DNA of 64,000 nucleotides from NCBI GenBank assembly GCA_025201375.1, contig JAIWZP010000004.1, forward strand, positions 992,001 to 1,056,000, in the 5' to 3' direction. The stretch comes from Gongronella butleri. Taxonomy: Eukaryota > Mucoromycota > Mucoromycetes > Mucorales > Cunninghamellaceae. Below are positions 1 through 11,306 of the stretch, piece by piece. The notes beneath the pieces are model-generated. The model had not been told where the DNA came from and made no database searches. It saw only the letters and a program-made list of their open reading frames with translations. A program made the translations under genes and the position numbers. Position 1 is the stretch's first letter. Each line of letters starts with the position of its first letter.

Positions 1-1296
1 GCAAGAGAGGGAGCAAACGCTGTGAAACAATAGAGAAAAAAAAAGGGGGGAACACAATGTCGCCACTTTACATGACGCGTCAAACCAAGATCTGAGCCTG
101 ATCACCCTGTCCCTGTAGCTTCTACATATGATAATTTCCTTGCATAAAAAGTGCATTGGCACTTGAAAATGACCATGAATCGCATTGTCAAAACAATGAG
201 ATTTCCTTTTTGACCATGCAAAAAGCATCCAGCTGCACGGCAACTCAATCCCATCAGGCATGTCCACGTTAGATCATTGGCATTAGGCCGCTCAAAACGC
301 GCAAAAAGTCACTTGTCGTGCTTTCCTCTCGCGCCTCATGTTGCAAAAGCCTCCCCCTTTTTTGTTTTTGGTAAAATATGCAACATGATGCAACATCAGA
401 TGCATCTCCCCGCTCAATTGCAATCATATGAAGGACTCATCTCAAAAAATGCCAATGGACGCGTGTGTCACGGCGCAATCTGCCAAAAACGGACGATTTA
501 ATCTGCGTAAGGCACAAAAAAAAAAAAAAAAAAAAAAAAAGCGAAAAAAAAGACCAGGGGCACATGAACATCTCCATTGTAAAAATGAGTCAATGGATAG
601 CATTAAGCAATATGATAGACAGCTACCAAATGACAATGGTGTTTGGTAATTACCATCCAAGTCCACGATGAATGCAAGGAATTATCGAATGTTGCTTGTA
701 TTTACCCTTCTTCCCAGTCCCAATTTCTCGGTGATCATTCACAACGACACATAAAGAGTGACTACGACACTCTATTCATAACCACCGTGTCCATGAAGGA
801 CCATGCATCATCGAGAGATCAGACCAAAAACCACCCAATTACAAAGATATTGTTCTTTTACAAAAGGCGACTAATATTTTTCAGCACAGGATTGGGCTTG
901 ACGATCGTGGAGAAGCAGCCAAGTTGCTGTATGTTGGTCTCAGCCATCGTCTAGTTTCGAATTGAGACCATTTTTTGCCTATTTTTTACATGGGGAGCAT
1001 TTGGTGGTCATTTTTCATCAGTCAATCGATCTGTTTCGAGCCGTGCAAACACCGAGGGATCATCGAAATGGAACCCATCGAGACGACATGGGGGAAAACA
1101 CCTATATTGTCTTCGCCGTTTGCCGTGCAAAAGGATGGCTGAGTTAAGCATTAGACAGCAAGCAGTTTATTAGTGCATGACAAGTGGTATTGGTGGCAAA
1201 TAAAACAAAAATGATGGAGTCAAAAAAGTAAAAAAGAGAAAATATTGATACATCTACTTTGGCAAACAGCCTCCGCCTCTCTTTTTTTTTTTTTTT
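1..1296. other. Intergenic region, no gene seen
   Basis: No family-like reading frame is visible on either strand. The longest open stretches (about 60-100 codons) are low-complexity or lack any recognisable pattern. A run of 25 A lies at 516-540 and is followed by more A-rich sequence. Positions 1270-1296 are a T-rich tract just beyond the stop codon of the STB6-like gene, so this end holds that gene's 3' flank. Confidence 0.6.
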
Positions 1297-4200
1297 TTAT
1301 GAAGCTACGGCTGATGACGAAGCGGATGAGGCGGATGACGGGGCGGAAGGCGGCGGTGGTGTCCAGAATCGAGCGATTTTGTGCCAATAGTAGCGAAAGT
1401 AATTAGCGATGATGAACATGGTGGTGAGTGAGCTTTGGTCATCCTTCATTTTGCGTTCCAGGACCTCAAGCTTGCTGTAGAAACCTCGGACGTTCTCCTC
1501 GCGCTCCTGCAGGCTGTCATTGAGGACATTAAGCTCGTAATGCAGCTTTGCGGACTCGTTTTCGACGTGTTTTAGGTTTTTCTCGAATTCGTGCTGGTCG
1601 TCGGCGACGACTTTGAATTGGCGCTCGATGGCCTCGAACTCTGTGTGGCGGCGGTTGTACGTGTTGCGCAGGCGCTTGGCAATAGCCTCGTAATCGGCAG
1701 CCAGGCGGTGCAATTGCGTATATTTCTGTTGTAGTTGCGCGTGTTGGGCGCGCAGGCGTTCGTATACGAGGTACGTGGCCGGATCCATCCACGACTCGTG
1801 CGCAATGGCATTGGTCGCGGTCGCCATGTCAGAGCATGAGCGTCGGCGGCGCATGACACGTGGATGTGCGCCAGTAGCAGGTGCTATGATGTTGGTGCTG
1901 GTGGTGGTGGTCGAGGTGGCGGCCATGGCGTGGACATCGGCATGTGTGTGGTGCAATTCATCCTCGGCACCTCCAAAAAGCAAAGAAAACATCGAAGATG
2001 AGGTGCGGGAAAGTGGAGGATCGATAAGTGTGCCATTCGCGTGATTTTCGCCATCCGACGCGTCGCCCGCGGCATTCGCGGCTTGTGCGGCGGCCTGGCG
2101 GATGGTGGGGATGTCATTTGTCGAGACAGACCGCCGGTGGTAGGGCCGTGGGCGAGGATAATCGCATCGCACAAAGTCTGCCTGGTTGGGTGGCGAAACA
2201 CTAGGTGTGGCGGCCATTGGCGTGTCGTGGGCAGGCGACGGCGTGGCAACGGCCTCCATAGACATGCCTGGTGTGGCAGAAGGCGGCAAGGAAGGTATCA
2301 ATGGCGTGGTGGTGGCGGCGCCGGCGCCGGTAGTACCATGGACGGACGACGGGGCACTTGGCACAGGGGCTGTCAATGGCGAATGCGACGGAAGAATCAG
2401 AATCGGCGACGCCGCGGCTTGCAAAGAGATGTGGCCACTCGTGCGGATCGGTTCAGGACGCACAGGTGCCGTCGAGGGCCCATCCTGCATATACGATGGC
2501 AAATCAGAAACGACCAAAGGCGTTGGCTTGGCTTCTTCCGGCGCTGGATCCTCGCTAAAATGGGGGAAAGGACGGAGAAGAGAGTACAAGAAAAAAAAAT
2601 AGAAAAAATGAGAAAAAAAAAAGAAAAAAAAGAAGAAAAAAACGAGAAACAAAACGTGGAGTTCCTTTCGCCATTGGGACGCGATGCTTACCTTTGGCGT
2701 GCAGGGGGTCCCGTGGCGGCTGGCTCTGGAGCTGCTGGATGATCGATTTCTGCAATGGATGGGGTTGATCCGGCAGGGGATGTGTGTTGCGAGATGGCCG
2801 AATGAGCATTGGGGGATGTGGGCTGCGGCGGCAGGACGGTGGCCGAGGACGACGCGCTCATTTTGTGTCTTGTAGAGGTGGACGTGAGGCGCTCGAGCGG
2901 GGATGGCCAGGACAGCGACCCTGCCACTTTGGAAATCATGCCAGCCGCGACACCGCTTGTCTTGGACGTGCGCGCAGACACTTCCTTGATCATATGGATG
3001 AAGTCATTGGATGACCGGTCGTCGGCTGGGGCATGCGCGCGCAAACGCGGCCGCCAGATCGCACGCAGGCTGTCAATGGTCGCGTGGTCGCGGAAAATCT
3101 CTGGGTTGCAATCCTCACCAAGCAATGGTGAGTTGTGGATTCCGGACAAATCGTCCAATTTCGACTTGATCGCCTTGCGCACCCGTAATGGCCCAATGTT
3201 GTAGTCATCCAACTTTTTCAAAGTGGGCAGATTGATCACATTGTTCTCACGCAGACCCTTGATGCGCTGAAAATGCCCCACGTCACGCGAAAACTCGAAC
3301 CAATCGGTAAATGGGTCCTTGACTGTCTATAAAAAATAAAAAAAAAAAAGGAAAAGTGGGATCAATACCCTCCATTTCGTTCATTTTGTCGAAAGTGACC
3401 CCTTGTCTCATTGTCTCATTGCTCCCATTGTGCTCGTGGATCTTTGTCTCATGATCCCATTGTCCAATGGCTCATCGCCTCCTGGATCCTTGTGTTCCAT
3501 AGGCAATTTGCATCCACGATGGCTCTTTTTGCTTCATTTTGTGCGAAAAAGCCTCTTACCGTAAAGTTGATGGCTTGCATCTTGTTGCGGCACACCATCA
3601 GCTTGGTGATCAAGGCCGTCAGTAGGTGTGGTTCCATCCAGGGGTCTTTGATCACGTACTACAACGCGTAAAAAAAAAAAAGAAAATCAGCGATTTGGCA
3701 TGAAATCGAGTAAAAACAAGCATACATTGGTGCCCTTGTACGGTTTGTACAGCCGGTAAAACTCGCCCAAGGCGCGATTTGTCTCATCACAAAGCAGGCC
3801 GTCGATGTAATCTTGTTTTAGCAGGCCAAAAAGGAACAAAGCGGTCTGTGCGATTGTGACAAGCTTGATGACGGCATCCTCAAAGTCCACGGTGTCTGCG
3901 ATCTTGTAAAGTGAACGGAACTTGTCCTCGGACGCCGAGCTAGCAAGAAAAAAAACAAAGGTGGGGAAGGGCATTAATGGGCCATTGGTTGTTTTACACC
4001 TTTATTTTGACATTTTCTTTCTCTTTTTTTTCTTCTTCATTACTTTGGTTCCCGGAGATTAAACGCGCTGCGGCCGGTGCAATTGGTACGTCTTAGGTTG
4101 ATGTTGACCTTTGCGCGCTTTGTCCACTTGTCATAGTCACCATCGGGCACAAGCACCATATCCACATCATCCGGCAGCTCGCTCGGATCCGTCAGCTGGA

Positions 4201-4770
4201 TCTGCCCAATGGGCGTCTAAAAAAAAAAAAAAGAGCCATGTTTCAGTTCATGGCCTCCCCTTTTTGCCGCTTTCCCCAGGTTTGAGCCCTTTTTTTTTTT
4301 TTTTTTTTTTTTACCGATTTGTATTTGATGGAGCGCACATTTGTGGGATACAACGCACGTACATCCGGCCGTGCATGCTGCAAGTCGGCTGTCGACACGC
4401 CAATGACGCACACCTTGATCTACAGGACAAGAGCATGCATGAAAATCATGAAAATGGGGGCGAACAAGCCAAACAGGGGCAAAAAAAAAAAGGGGGTTTT
4501 CGCGCTTACTATATGGGACTTGTCGCCGGTAAACACCTTGACTGTGTTAGCTGGGGCCTTTCTATCACACATCCTAGGAAAATGAGAGAGAAAAGAGGCA
4601 AGTCAGTGGCGAAAAAGAGGCCAAAAGACCCAAACATACCACTGCTCGACAATATAGATTCGATAGCCTTCGAGTTGCGTCTCCACCTCCAAGCGAGGCA
4701 GGTTGCTGTAGCTGGCAATGTGGAGCGTGCGCTCCCTTTCAGCATAGACGATGCGCTTTATATCGGACAT
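1297..4770 (-). CDS. STB6-like protein (fungal STB2/STB6 family), C-terminal coiled coil
   Basis: Eight exons on the minus strand: 4770-4640, 4573-4510, 4419-4315, 4216-4044, 3939-3726, 3658-3560, 3326-2692 and 2554-1297 (892 aa). The N-terminal ~330 residues are a conserved-looking globular region. It contains LEGYRIYIVEQW followed by MCDRKAPANTVKVFTGD, the pattern I recall for the N-terminal domain of fungal STB6/STB2 proteins, which were named for binding the Sin3 corepressor in yeast. Residues about 420-730 are Ser/Pro/Ala-rich and probably disordered. Residues about 738-848 form a long heptad-rich coiled coil, followed by an aromatic stretch and a Ser/Ala tail. The family assignment is from memory of the motif; a role in transcriptional repression or morphogenesis is inference. 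Intron 3 begins GTA followed by more than 20 A. Confidence 0.72.
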
Positions 4771-5099
4771 GGCCACATGATAAGCACAATAAAGAGCAAA
4801 CGAGGGAGAAAAAGAAATAATAGGCGCACGGCAAGGAAAAAGCAAAAAGACAAACGAAAAAAAAAAGTCAACGACACCTGAACAAAAAAGAGGGGCCTTG
4901 CATGAGCGGAGCACGAATTGGAGTGGTGATGACCACGAGTGGGACCAAAAAGCCGCCCACAAGCTCGTCATGGAAAAAGATGGACCCCATGGACAATCAG
5001 ATGATGAAATGGGATGAAATGGGAAGAACAGTGAAATTTTAATAATTAATTAGATGGGCTTAAGATGAGAAAATGGAGAGAAAATGGTATAAAAGGAGA
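4771..5099. promoter_or_regulatory. Promoter side of the STB6-like gene and 3' flank of the methyltransferase gene
   Basis: This 329-base spacer lies between two minus-strand genes. It should hold the 5' leader and promoter of the STB6-like gene (start codon 4770-4768) and the 3' untranslated end of the methyltransferase gene. It is A-rich, and I see no definite TATA box or other element. Confidence 0.4.
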
Positions 5100-6392
5100 T
5101 TAGAGGCGCGCAGGGCGCTTATTGACTGTGAGGAAGTGGACATTTGCAAAGGTATGGTACATTTCCATTTCACGCGTGACCTGGAGCATGAGGGTGTCGA
5201 GCTGAAGCGCGTCAATGGGCTTGTCGTAATAGATGGCAATGGCCGATTGCGCGCGTTGGAGCAAATCGAGAATATCATCGCGGCCCCGCGCGCCGATGCG
5301 GCCGCCCCAGATGCCCAATGGCAGCGAGCTATAGCGCTCGACAAGATTGAGGCTGTCGTCCTGAGGTATAAACGAGGCAAGGCGCTTGGCAAGCTCGATG
5401 GAAAACCCATGATGACGCGCCGTGGACTTGAATTCCGCGCACATTTGCGTCGTGGCGGGGCCCGCACAGCACAAACTCATGTCAATCTCCATCAATTCCA
5501 TCGTGCCGTTCGGCTTGAGCAATTGCCAGCAGTAATGAATGGCCTTGTCATACTGCGCAGCCGTCAAATCCATGGAAACGCACCGAATGTGGATAAAATC
5601 AAACATATCTGAGCCAAAATCCTCGGCAAGGCAGTCCAGGATGTTGCGTTGCACGAGGCGGCAATTGCGCGGGATTGTGTGCTCTTCGGGGAACCATTCC
5701 TCGAAATCGATGCCAATCACCTGCAAATGCGGGAATTGCTGCGCCTTTTCGATGCACCACGCCCCGGACCCACACCCGACATCCAGAATCATACTACCCG
5801 CAGGCAGCTTGTCGAAGCGTACAGTAGACCGGAACTCACTGGAGGGCGGCAAAAAAAAAAAAAAAGGGAAAAAGGGAAAAACAAAAAGGAAACATGGAGA
5901 TTAGCGTCCATTTTTTTGTTTTTTTTTTTTTTTTCTCGTGTCCATTTGTTTCTTTCTTTACTCTGTAAATGCCAACTTGAGAAACTCATTCTTGAGCTGC
6001 GACTTGTCTGCCTCGAATCCGTCCCTGTCCAGCCATCTTTCGTGATGATGTGATACCGCATCGTCGTGATCGGACTTGTGCGGCCTCGGCATGGCACCAA
6101 TGGTGGCGGCGCGCTTGGGTGGATGTACGTGCGGCTGGCGACGTGTCTTTTTGTGCAAGATGTGGGCAAATGTGGGCTTCTTTTTCCGTTCGGGCGCCGT
6201 GGACGGCGAAATGGCTGCATTTTCGGGTGGTGACGTGGACCCGGACGCTTTGGGTTGAATCTGAGGCGGCCGGCGCTCGACCAAATTGGTGTCAAGCATC
6301 GACGCCGATCGGTGGTGCGTGAGGTGGGGCCGTTGATTGGAGAAGAGATGGCCAAACCACGACTGCCGTCGTAAAGGTCGTTCGTCCGTCAT
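5100..6392 (-). CDS. SAM-dependent methyltransferase (class I fold) with disordered N-terminal extension
   Basis: Two exons, 6392-5962 and 5838-5100, give 389 aa; the junction restores FTDEFRSTVRFDK. The start is the ATG just after an AT-rich leader, giving MTDERPLRRQSWFG. Residues 1-~120 are basic, Ser/Pro/His-rich and probably disordered. The catalytic part shows motif I DVGCGSGAW (163-171), the acidic end of strand 2 in VIGIDFEEWFP, and the later strand in LLKPNGTMELMEID. This is the seven-strand SAM-binding fold seen in many fungal proteins of the TAM/LaeA-like type. The substrate cannot be deduced. No secondary-metabolite genes lie nearby, so I would not call it LaeA. The single intron is rich in A and T runs. 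Confidence 0.85.
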
Positions 6393-6789
6393 GATGAATA
6401 TAAAAACGGGGGGTATCAAATGGGGAAGAAAAGAGCAATTGGGAAAAAAAAGAAAAAGAAAACAAAAAGACAAAGAGAAAAAACAGAAACAAAAAGGAAA
6501 TATAAAAATCTGGATTGACGCCTGTCAAATGAGAATGAAAAAAACATAAAGTCAGACAATTGGATCCAGCCAAAGCGGCAAAATCTCGGATCCGTGAGAA
6601 CGACACGGTAGGACGAAAAGTCCGTGCGTCCCGATTTGCCGGAAAAGAGCCCATTAAAGCAAGAAAAAAAGGGTTGGGAATGACGTGTAATTGTTTATTT
6701 TTGTATGAAAAAAAATGAAAGGCGATATATACATGGCATGAAAAAGAAGGGGAAAAGTGAGGTGGGACAAAAGGATGCAATTGAAGGAT
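6393..6789. promoter_or_regulatory. Spacer between methyltransferase start and DBP9 stop
   Basis: This 397-base AT-rich region should contain the methyltransferase promoter/leader (A-rich on the plus strand at 6420-6500, hence T/C-rich on the sense strand) and the 3' end of the DBP9 transcript. No discrete element was recognised. Confidence 0.35.
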
Positions 6790-8881
6790 CTAGCGGCGAC
6801 GGATCTTCTTTAATGGGTTCTAAATCAAAAAACAGGGGTGGGGATGATGAGAAATCAAAATTGGCCCCATTTTTTTTTTTTGTCCTCCTTTTTTTATCCC
6901 ATTTTTTTATTTCTTACCTTGCCACCGCGGCCGGCCTGGGCACCGCCACGGCTTCCGCCGCGTGCGCTCTTGCCATACGGGCGCTTGCCAGTCTGCTTTT
7001 TAAAGTAGACGGGGCCGACATCCTCTTCTTCCGAGTTGTTCATGGCGCGCTGGCCATTGATCTTGGGCATGAGGTAGGCGGGGATGTTTTGCAGGTGCTT
7101 GCGGACCATGTTGGGCTGGAGAGCCTGGTCGTGGCGCAAGAATTCCAGATCGCGCGGCTTGTCCTCAAAATGCATCTTTAGCTTGTCGGAATTGAGGATT
7201 TCGCGTTTGATTTCGGTGATGCGCGCCTCCTTGATGGCCACGGCATTGATGGTGCGCAGCGCATCCTCGACACGGTAGCGGAAGCCGTCGACATTCTTCT
7301 TGTCAAACGTGTAGGGTGCGATTTGACGGCCGCCATCCTGCTGTTTCTTCTCGACACGGCCAAACACCGTGGCGTCGTCGGCATTCTTGCGGGTGAGCGC
7401 AGGGTGCAGCGCGTCAGGCGCGTCCACAACGAAGCTAAGAGCCATGCCCTGCTTGCCGCCGCGCGCCGTGCGGCCAACACGATGGGTATATGCCTTGGTC
7501 GACCCAGGAAAGTCGAAATTGATCACCGCCGCCACGTTCATAAAGTCCACACCGCGCGACACGCCATACTCTTGATCGCGCTCGATCTTGGATGCCTTTT
7601 TCTTTTTCTTTTTGCGCTCTAAAATAGAAAAAAAAAATGAGCACATTTCCCCCCTTTTTTTTTTAGCCATTGGGGTCCACTTTTTTTTTTTTTTTTTTTT
7701 TTTTTTACCTTGCTCGTCTTCCTCTTGCTCTTCCTCTTGCTCGTCGTCCGTGTCGGCCTCGCCCTGCAAATCAGACTCGTCGGTGGCGATCAAATAGTTG
7801 TAGATGCCGCGATTGAACTCCTCAACAATATGGTAGCGCGAATTGATGGGCAATTCCGAGTTGAGGACGCACGATTTGATGGAGAATTGCTCCAAAAAGA
7901 GCTTGAGGCGATAGCAGCGGTCAATGTCATTGACGAAAAAGATGACCTTGCCGCGCAGCAGGCGCAGCTTGACCATGACAAACGTGTACAAAAACTTGTC
8001 GACCTCGGCACAATGGACGACGTATTGCGTCAATTGGTGTGGGTCGTCTTTTTCCTCCTCTTCCAGCTTGAGAATCACAGGCTTGCGCAGCACCAGCTTC
8101 TTGAGCTGCTCCACATCCTCGGTAAACGTCGCAGACATCAAAAAGCTTTGGTACATCTTGGGCAGCGACGCAATGATCTTGCGCAGGTCCTCCTCGTAGC
8201 CAAACGACAGTACGAGATCCGCCTCGTCAATCACAAGTGTCTGCAGTGCTTGCAAGTCCAGATTCTTGGCATCCAGATGCGCAAGCACCTTGCTGGGCGT
8301 CGAAATCAAGATATCCGGCTTCTCCGCGAGCATTGGCCTGGGAAAAAATAATAAAAGAGAATTGAGCTCGTTTGCATCCCTCCACACTCTCCACACACGC
8401 ACACAAACATCTCAGATAAAAAATAAATAAAAAAATCTCGTCTTTTGCCTTCCAACATGCCCAATTTCTCTCTTCCGATTCCAAAAAGCTCATCTTACCG
8501 CTGCAGCTGCGGGGCCATGTGGCCTGCGAGATTGGCGACTTTGAGCGTGGTAAAGACGAGGAGGCGTTTGACGTGGCTGGTGACTTGTTCGGCCAATTCG
8601 CGTGTGGGGACAAGGATCAATGCCTTTGTCGATGCACGCTCATCCTCCTGCTCGGCAGCTAGGATCTTTTGAACAATAGGCAACGTGTAGGCGGCCGTCT
8701 TGCCCGCACCGGTGCGCGCACGCGCAAGAATGTCCTTGCCAGCAAGTGCCAAAGGGATCGCTTTTGCTTGGATCAACGTCGGGTGCACAAATTGCAGCTG
8801 TGCAATCGCTCGTGACAGACGAGGGTCCAGGTCAAACGACGCAAACGTCACAGACTCCTCCATCAAGTGCTGATCCGACAT
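6790..8881 (-). CDS. DBP9: ATP-dependent DEAD-box RNA helicase DBP9 (DDX56 family)
   Basis: Four exons, 8881-8499, 8337-7709, 7618-6918 and 6819-6790, give 580 aa. The helicase core is complete: FASFDLDPRL and Q-motif region near the start, Walker A ARTGAGKT (55-62), PTREL (92-96), DEAD (165-168), SAT (196-198), then YGVSRGVDF and HRVGRTAR (383-390). The first-exon sequence and the acidic then Lys-rich insert just before SRGVDF are typical of the DBP9/DDX56 nucleolar helicases, which act in 60S ribosomal subunit assembly. The C-terminus is Arg/Gly/Lys-rich and ends NPLKKIRRR, encoded by a last exon of only 30 nt. Intron 2 (7619-7708) is 90 nt with no in-frame stop, so a 30-residue-longer Lys-rich isoform is possible. 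The start lies 224 bases from that of a second helicase on the other strand. Confidence 0.93.
7619..7708 (-). other. DBP9 intron 2: poly-A, stop-free, length 3n
   Basis: The intron begins GTAAAA and continues into a run of 26 A (sense strand; T at 7681-7706). It is 90 nt long and open in the flanking frame, so retention would insert about 30 mostly Lys residues between the acidic and Lys-rich parts of DBP9. Good AG acceptor before the codons for RKKKKKKASKIE. Splicing is inferred from sequence only. Confidence 0.6.
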
Positions 8882-9105
8882 TATGGGAATATAAAATGAA
8901 AAAAAAAAGAGTGAGAAAGAGAGAGAGAAAAAAAGATGCGTCGAAAAGGCGCAGGCACCAATTTTATGCGCGGTGGCTTGTTAGACCCAAAAAGGAAATC
9001 GGTGTTTCAAATCCCCCTTTTTTTTTCTTTTCTTTTGATGGACCCGGCAAATTCTTTTGTGTATTTTTTTCTTCCTCACTCTCTTTTTTTTGTCCCTTGA
9101 TCACC
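8882..9105. promoter_or_regulatory. Bidirectional promoter between two DEAD-box helicase genes
   Basis: Only 224 bases separate the start codons of DBP9 (minus, ATG at 8881) and the MSS116-like helicase (plus, ATG at 9106). Pyrimidine-rich leader tracts precede each ATG on its own sense strand. No clear TATA box is visible. The layout implies a shared divergent promoter. Confidence 0.6.
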
Positions 9106-11306
9106 ATGTTGCGACAATTGACTCTGGCTCTTGGGAAACAAGCTCCCCGTGCTTATAAGGCACCCGGTAAGACATGGAGAGGAGGTTGGATGTGCTCATT
9201 TGATAAGGAAATCGTGTGCTCATTTGCTTCAATTTTTTTCCTTTTGTCCTTTTTTCTCATTTTTAGGCCGCTTTGTGATGTTACAGCGCTATAGCACGGC
9301 GCAGGCGCAGGCGGTGGTGATGGATGCTTCGACAGAGACGACGCAAGAGCCCGTGTTACCCACGCAATTTGCCGAGATTGATGCATTGCACCCTGTGACA
9401 CAAAAGGCACTTGATAAGGTGTTCAAGTACAAGACCATGTCGCCTGTGCAGGCGGCTGTGCTTGCGAAGCTGCCGACGGATAAGGACATGTTTGTCAAGG
9501 CCAAGACGGGGACGGGCAAGACGCTTGCATTTTTGTTAGCGGCATTGCAATCGGTGGACATGCAATCGAAATTTAGCGAGGGCACGTCCATTTTGATCAT
9601 CTCGCCGACTCGTGAGCTGGCGCAGCAGATTGTGGTGGAGGCTCGTAAGCTTGTCAAGCTGTCGCCATTCAAGGTGCATTGCTTGGTGGGTGGAGAGAGC
9701 AAGCACAAGCAGATCCAAGCGTTGCAACGTGGACGATGCGATATTGTGGTGGCCACCCCTGGTCGATTGAACGATATGCTTCAATCGGTGCCTCATCTGC
9801 GTCGCGCGTGCGAGTCGCTCAAGGTGCTTGTGCTCGATGAAGCCGATCAATTGCTCGACATGGGCTTCAAACAGGAATTGCGCTCCATTCTGGGCAAATT
9901 GGATGCTGCCGATCGCCAAACTCTTCTCTTTTCCGCTACATTATCCGATTCCATCAAGCACGATCTCGGCCGCGTCGCTCTGTCGCCCGATTATGATCTG
10001 ATTGACACCGTCGGTGACCAAGACGTCCAGACCCATCTCCACATCAAGCAATCGGCCATGGTGTTGCCTTATGACCAGGATTACCTCGCCCACGTCCAGC
10101 ATATCCTCGCAAAGTACCCGGCCGCCCAACAAGGCAAGGTCATTGTGTTTTTGCCCACCACCAAGCAGACCATGCTGTATGCCAAAATGTTCCAATCGCT
10201 TCTCCCCCATCGCACCGTCCACGAGATCCATTCCCTCAAGAATCAGGGCGCACGCACACGCATCTCGCGCAATTTCCGCCAATCCAAGAACGACATTCTT
10301 TTCACCACCGATGTCTCTGCTCGTGGTGTGGATTACCCCGACGTGTCGCTCGTCTTGCAAATTGGCGTCCCCTCGTCGCGTGAACAATACATCCATCGCA
10401 TTGGACGCACTGGCCGCGCAGGTCGTGAGGGCGAGGGCATCCTCATCATGTCCCCTTGGGAAAAGTCATTCACCACCACAGAAGCACACGATATCCCCAT
10501 TGCCACACTCCAACCCGCCGAAAATCCCGAACCCATCAAACAAGAGGCATTGGACCGCCTTCTCGCCAACATGGACTCGCAGGCTATCCGTGAGGTCTAC
10601 ACCGCTTATCTCGGCTTTTGTAAGTTTTGGACGAAAATTGGGTTGAAAACAGCGAAAAAAAAAATGGGGGAAAACAAAAAAAAGGAATAGGTTTGCTCAT
10701 CTTTTTTGCTTTTTTTTCCATATTTAAAAAGACGTGACGCGCTTCCCCCAATTGGGTGAGCGCCGCATGGAGGTGATGACGGCGGCCAAGGGTCTGTTGA
10801 GCAGCTTTGGCATTGAAGAGGTGCCGCATTTGTCGGACAGCTTCAAGAACCAACTCGGTCTTTCGGACCGTGCTCCCCGCCAGCGCTCGAATTCGTCGTC
10901 GTTCTCGCGCTCGCGCAGCAGCGACCGCTACGACCGCTTTGATCGCCGTTCCGAGCGCCCGCGCTTCAATGACCGCCGTGACGGACCTTCCAGCAGCCGT
11001 CGTCGCCGTGACGACAATAACAACAATGACAACGACGACTTCTTTGGCCGCCCTGCGCGCCGCTTCAACGACCGCAACAATGACCGCCGCTTCAACGACC
11101 GCCGCGATGGCGACAGCGACTATGATCGCCCTGCACGCCGCAATTCGCGCTTCAACGATCGCAACAACGACCGTGCCCCGCCTCGTCGCACTCGTCGCTT
11201 CGAGCCCAGTGAGGAAAACAGCTTCGACCGCGCCATGCGTCGCGACAATCGCTCCAACAACGACGACAATGCCCCCCGCCGTCGCAATCGCTCGGCCTCG
11301 TTCTAG
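9106..11306 (+). CDS. DEAD-box RNA helicase, probably mitochondrial (MSS116-like)
   Basis: Three exons, 9106-9166, 9267-10619 and 10732-11306, give 662 aa. Exon 1 encodes just a 20-residue basic/hydrophobic leader beginning MLRQLTLALGKQAPRAYK, which looks like a mitochondrial presequence. Core motifs: Walker A AKTGTGKT (99-106), PTRELAQQ, DEAD (211-214), SAT (243-245), TDVSARGVDYP, and HRIGRTGR (397-404). The C-terminal region (about 470 on) ends in a long Arg/Asp/Asn-rich tail with repeats of the type RRFNDRNNDR. Fungal MSS116 also has a basic C-tail and helps group I/II intron splicing and translation in mitochondria. The MSS116 subgroup is probable but unproven; a non-mitochondrial paralogue is the alternative. 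Confidence 0.85.

Noticed and set aside
5100..6392. LaeA-type regulator of secondary metabolism
   Set aside because: Only the general SAM-methyltransferase fold is supported; no nearby biosynthetic gene cluster and no LaeA-specific motif was recognised.
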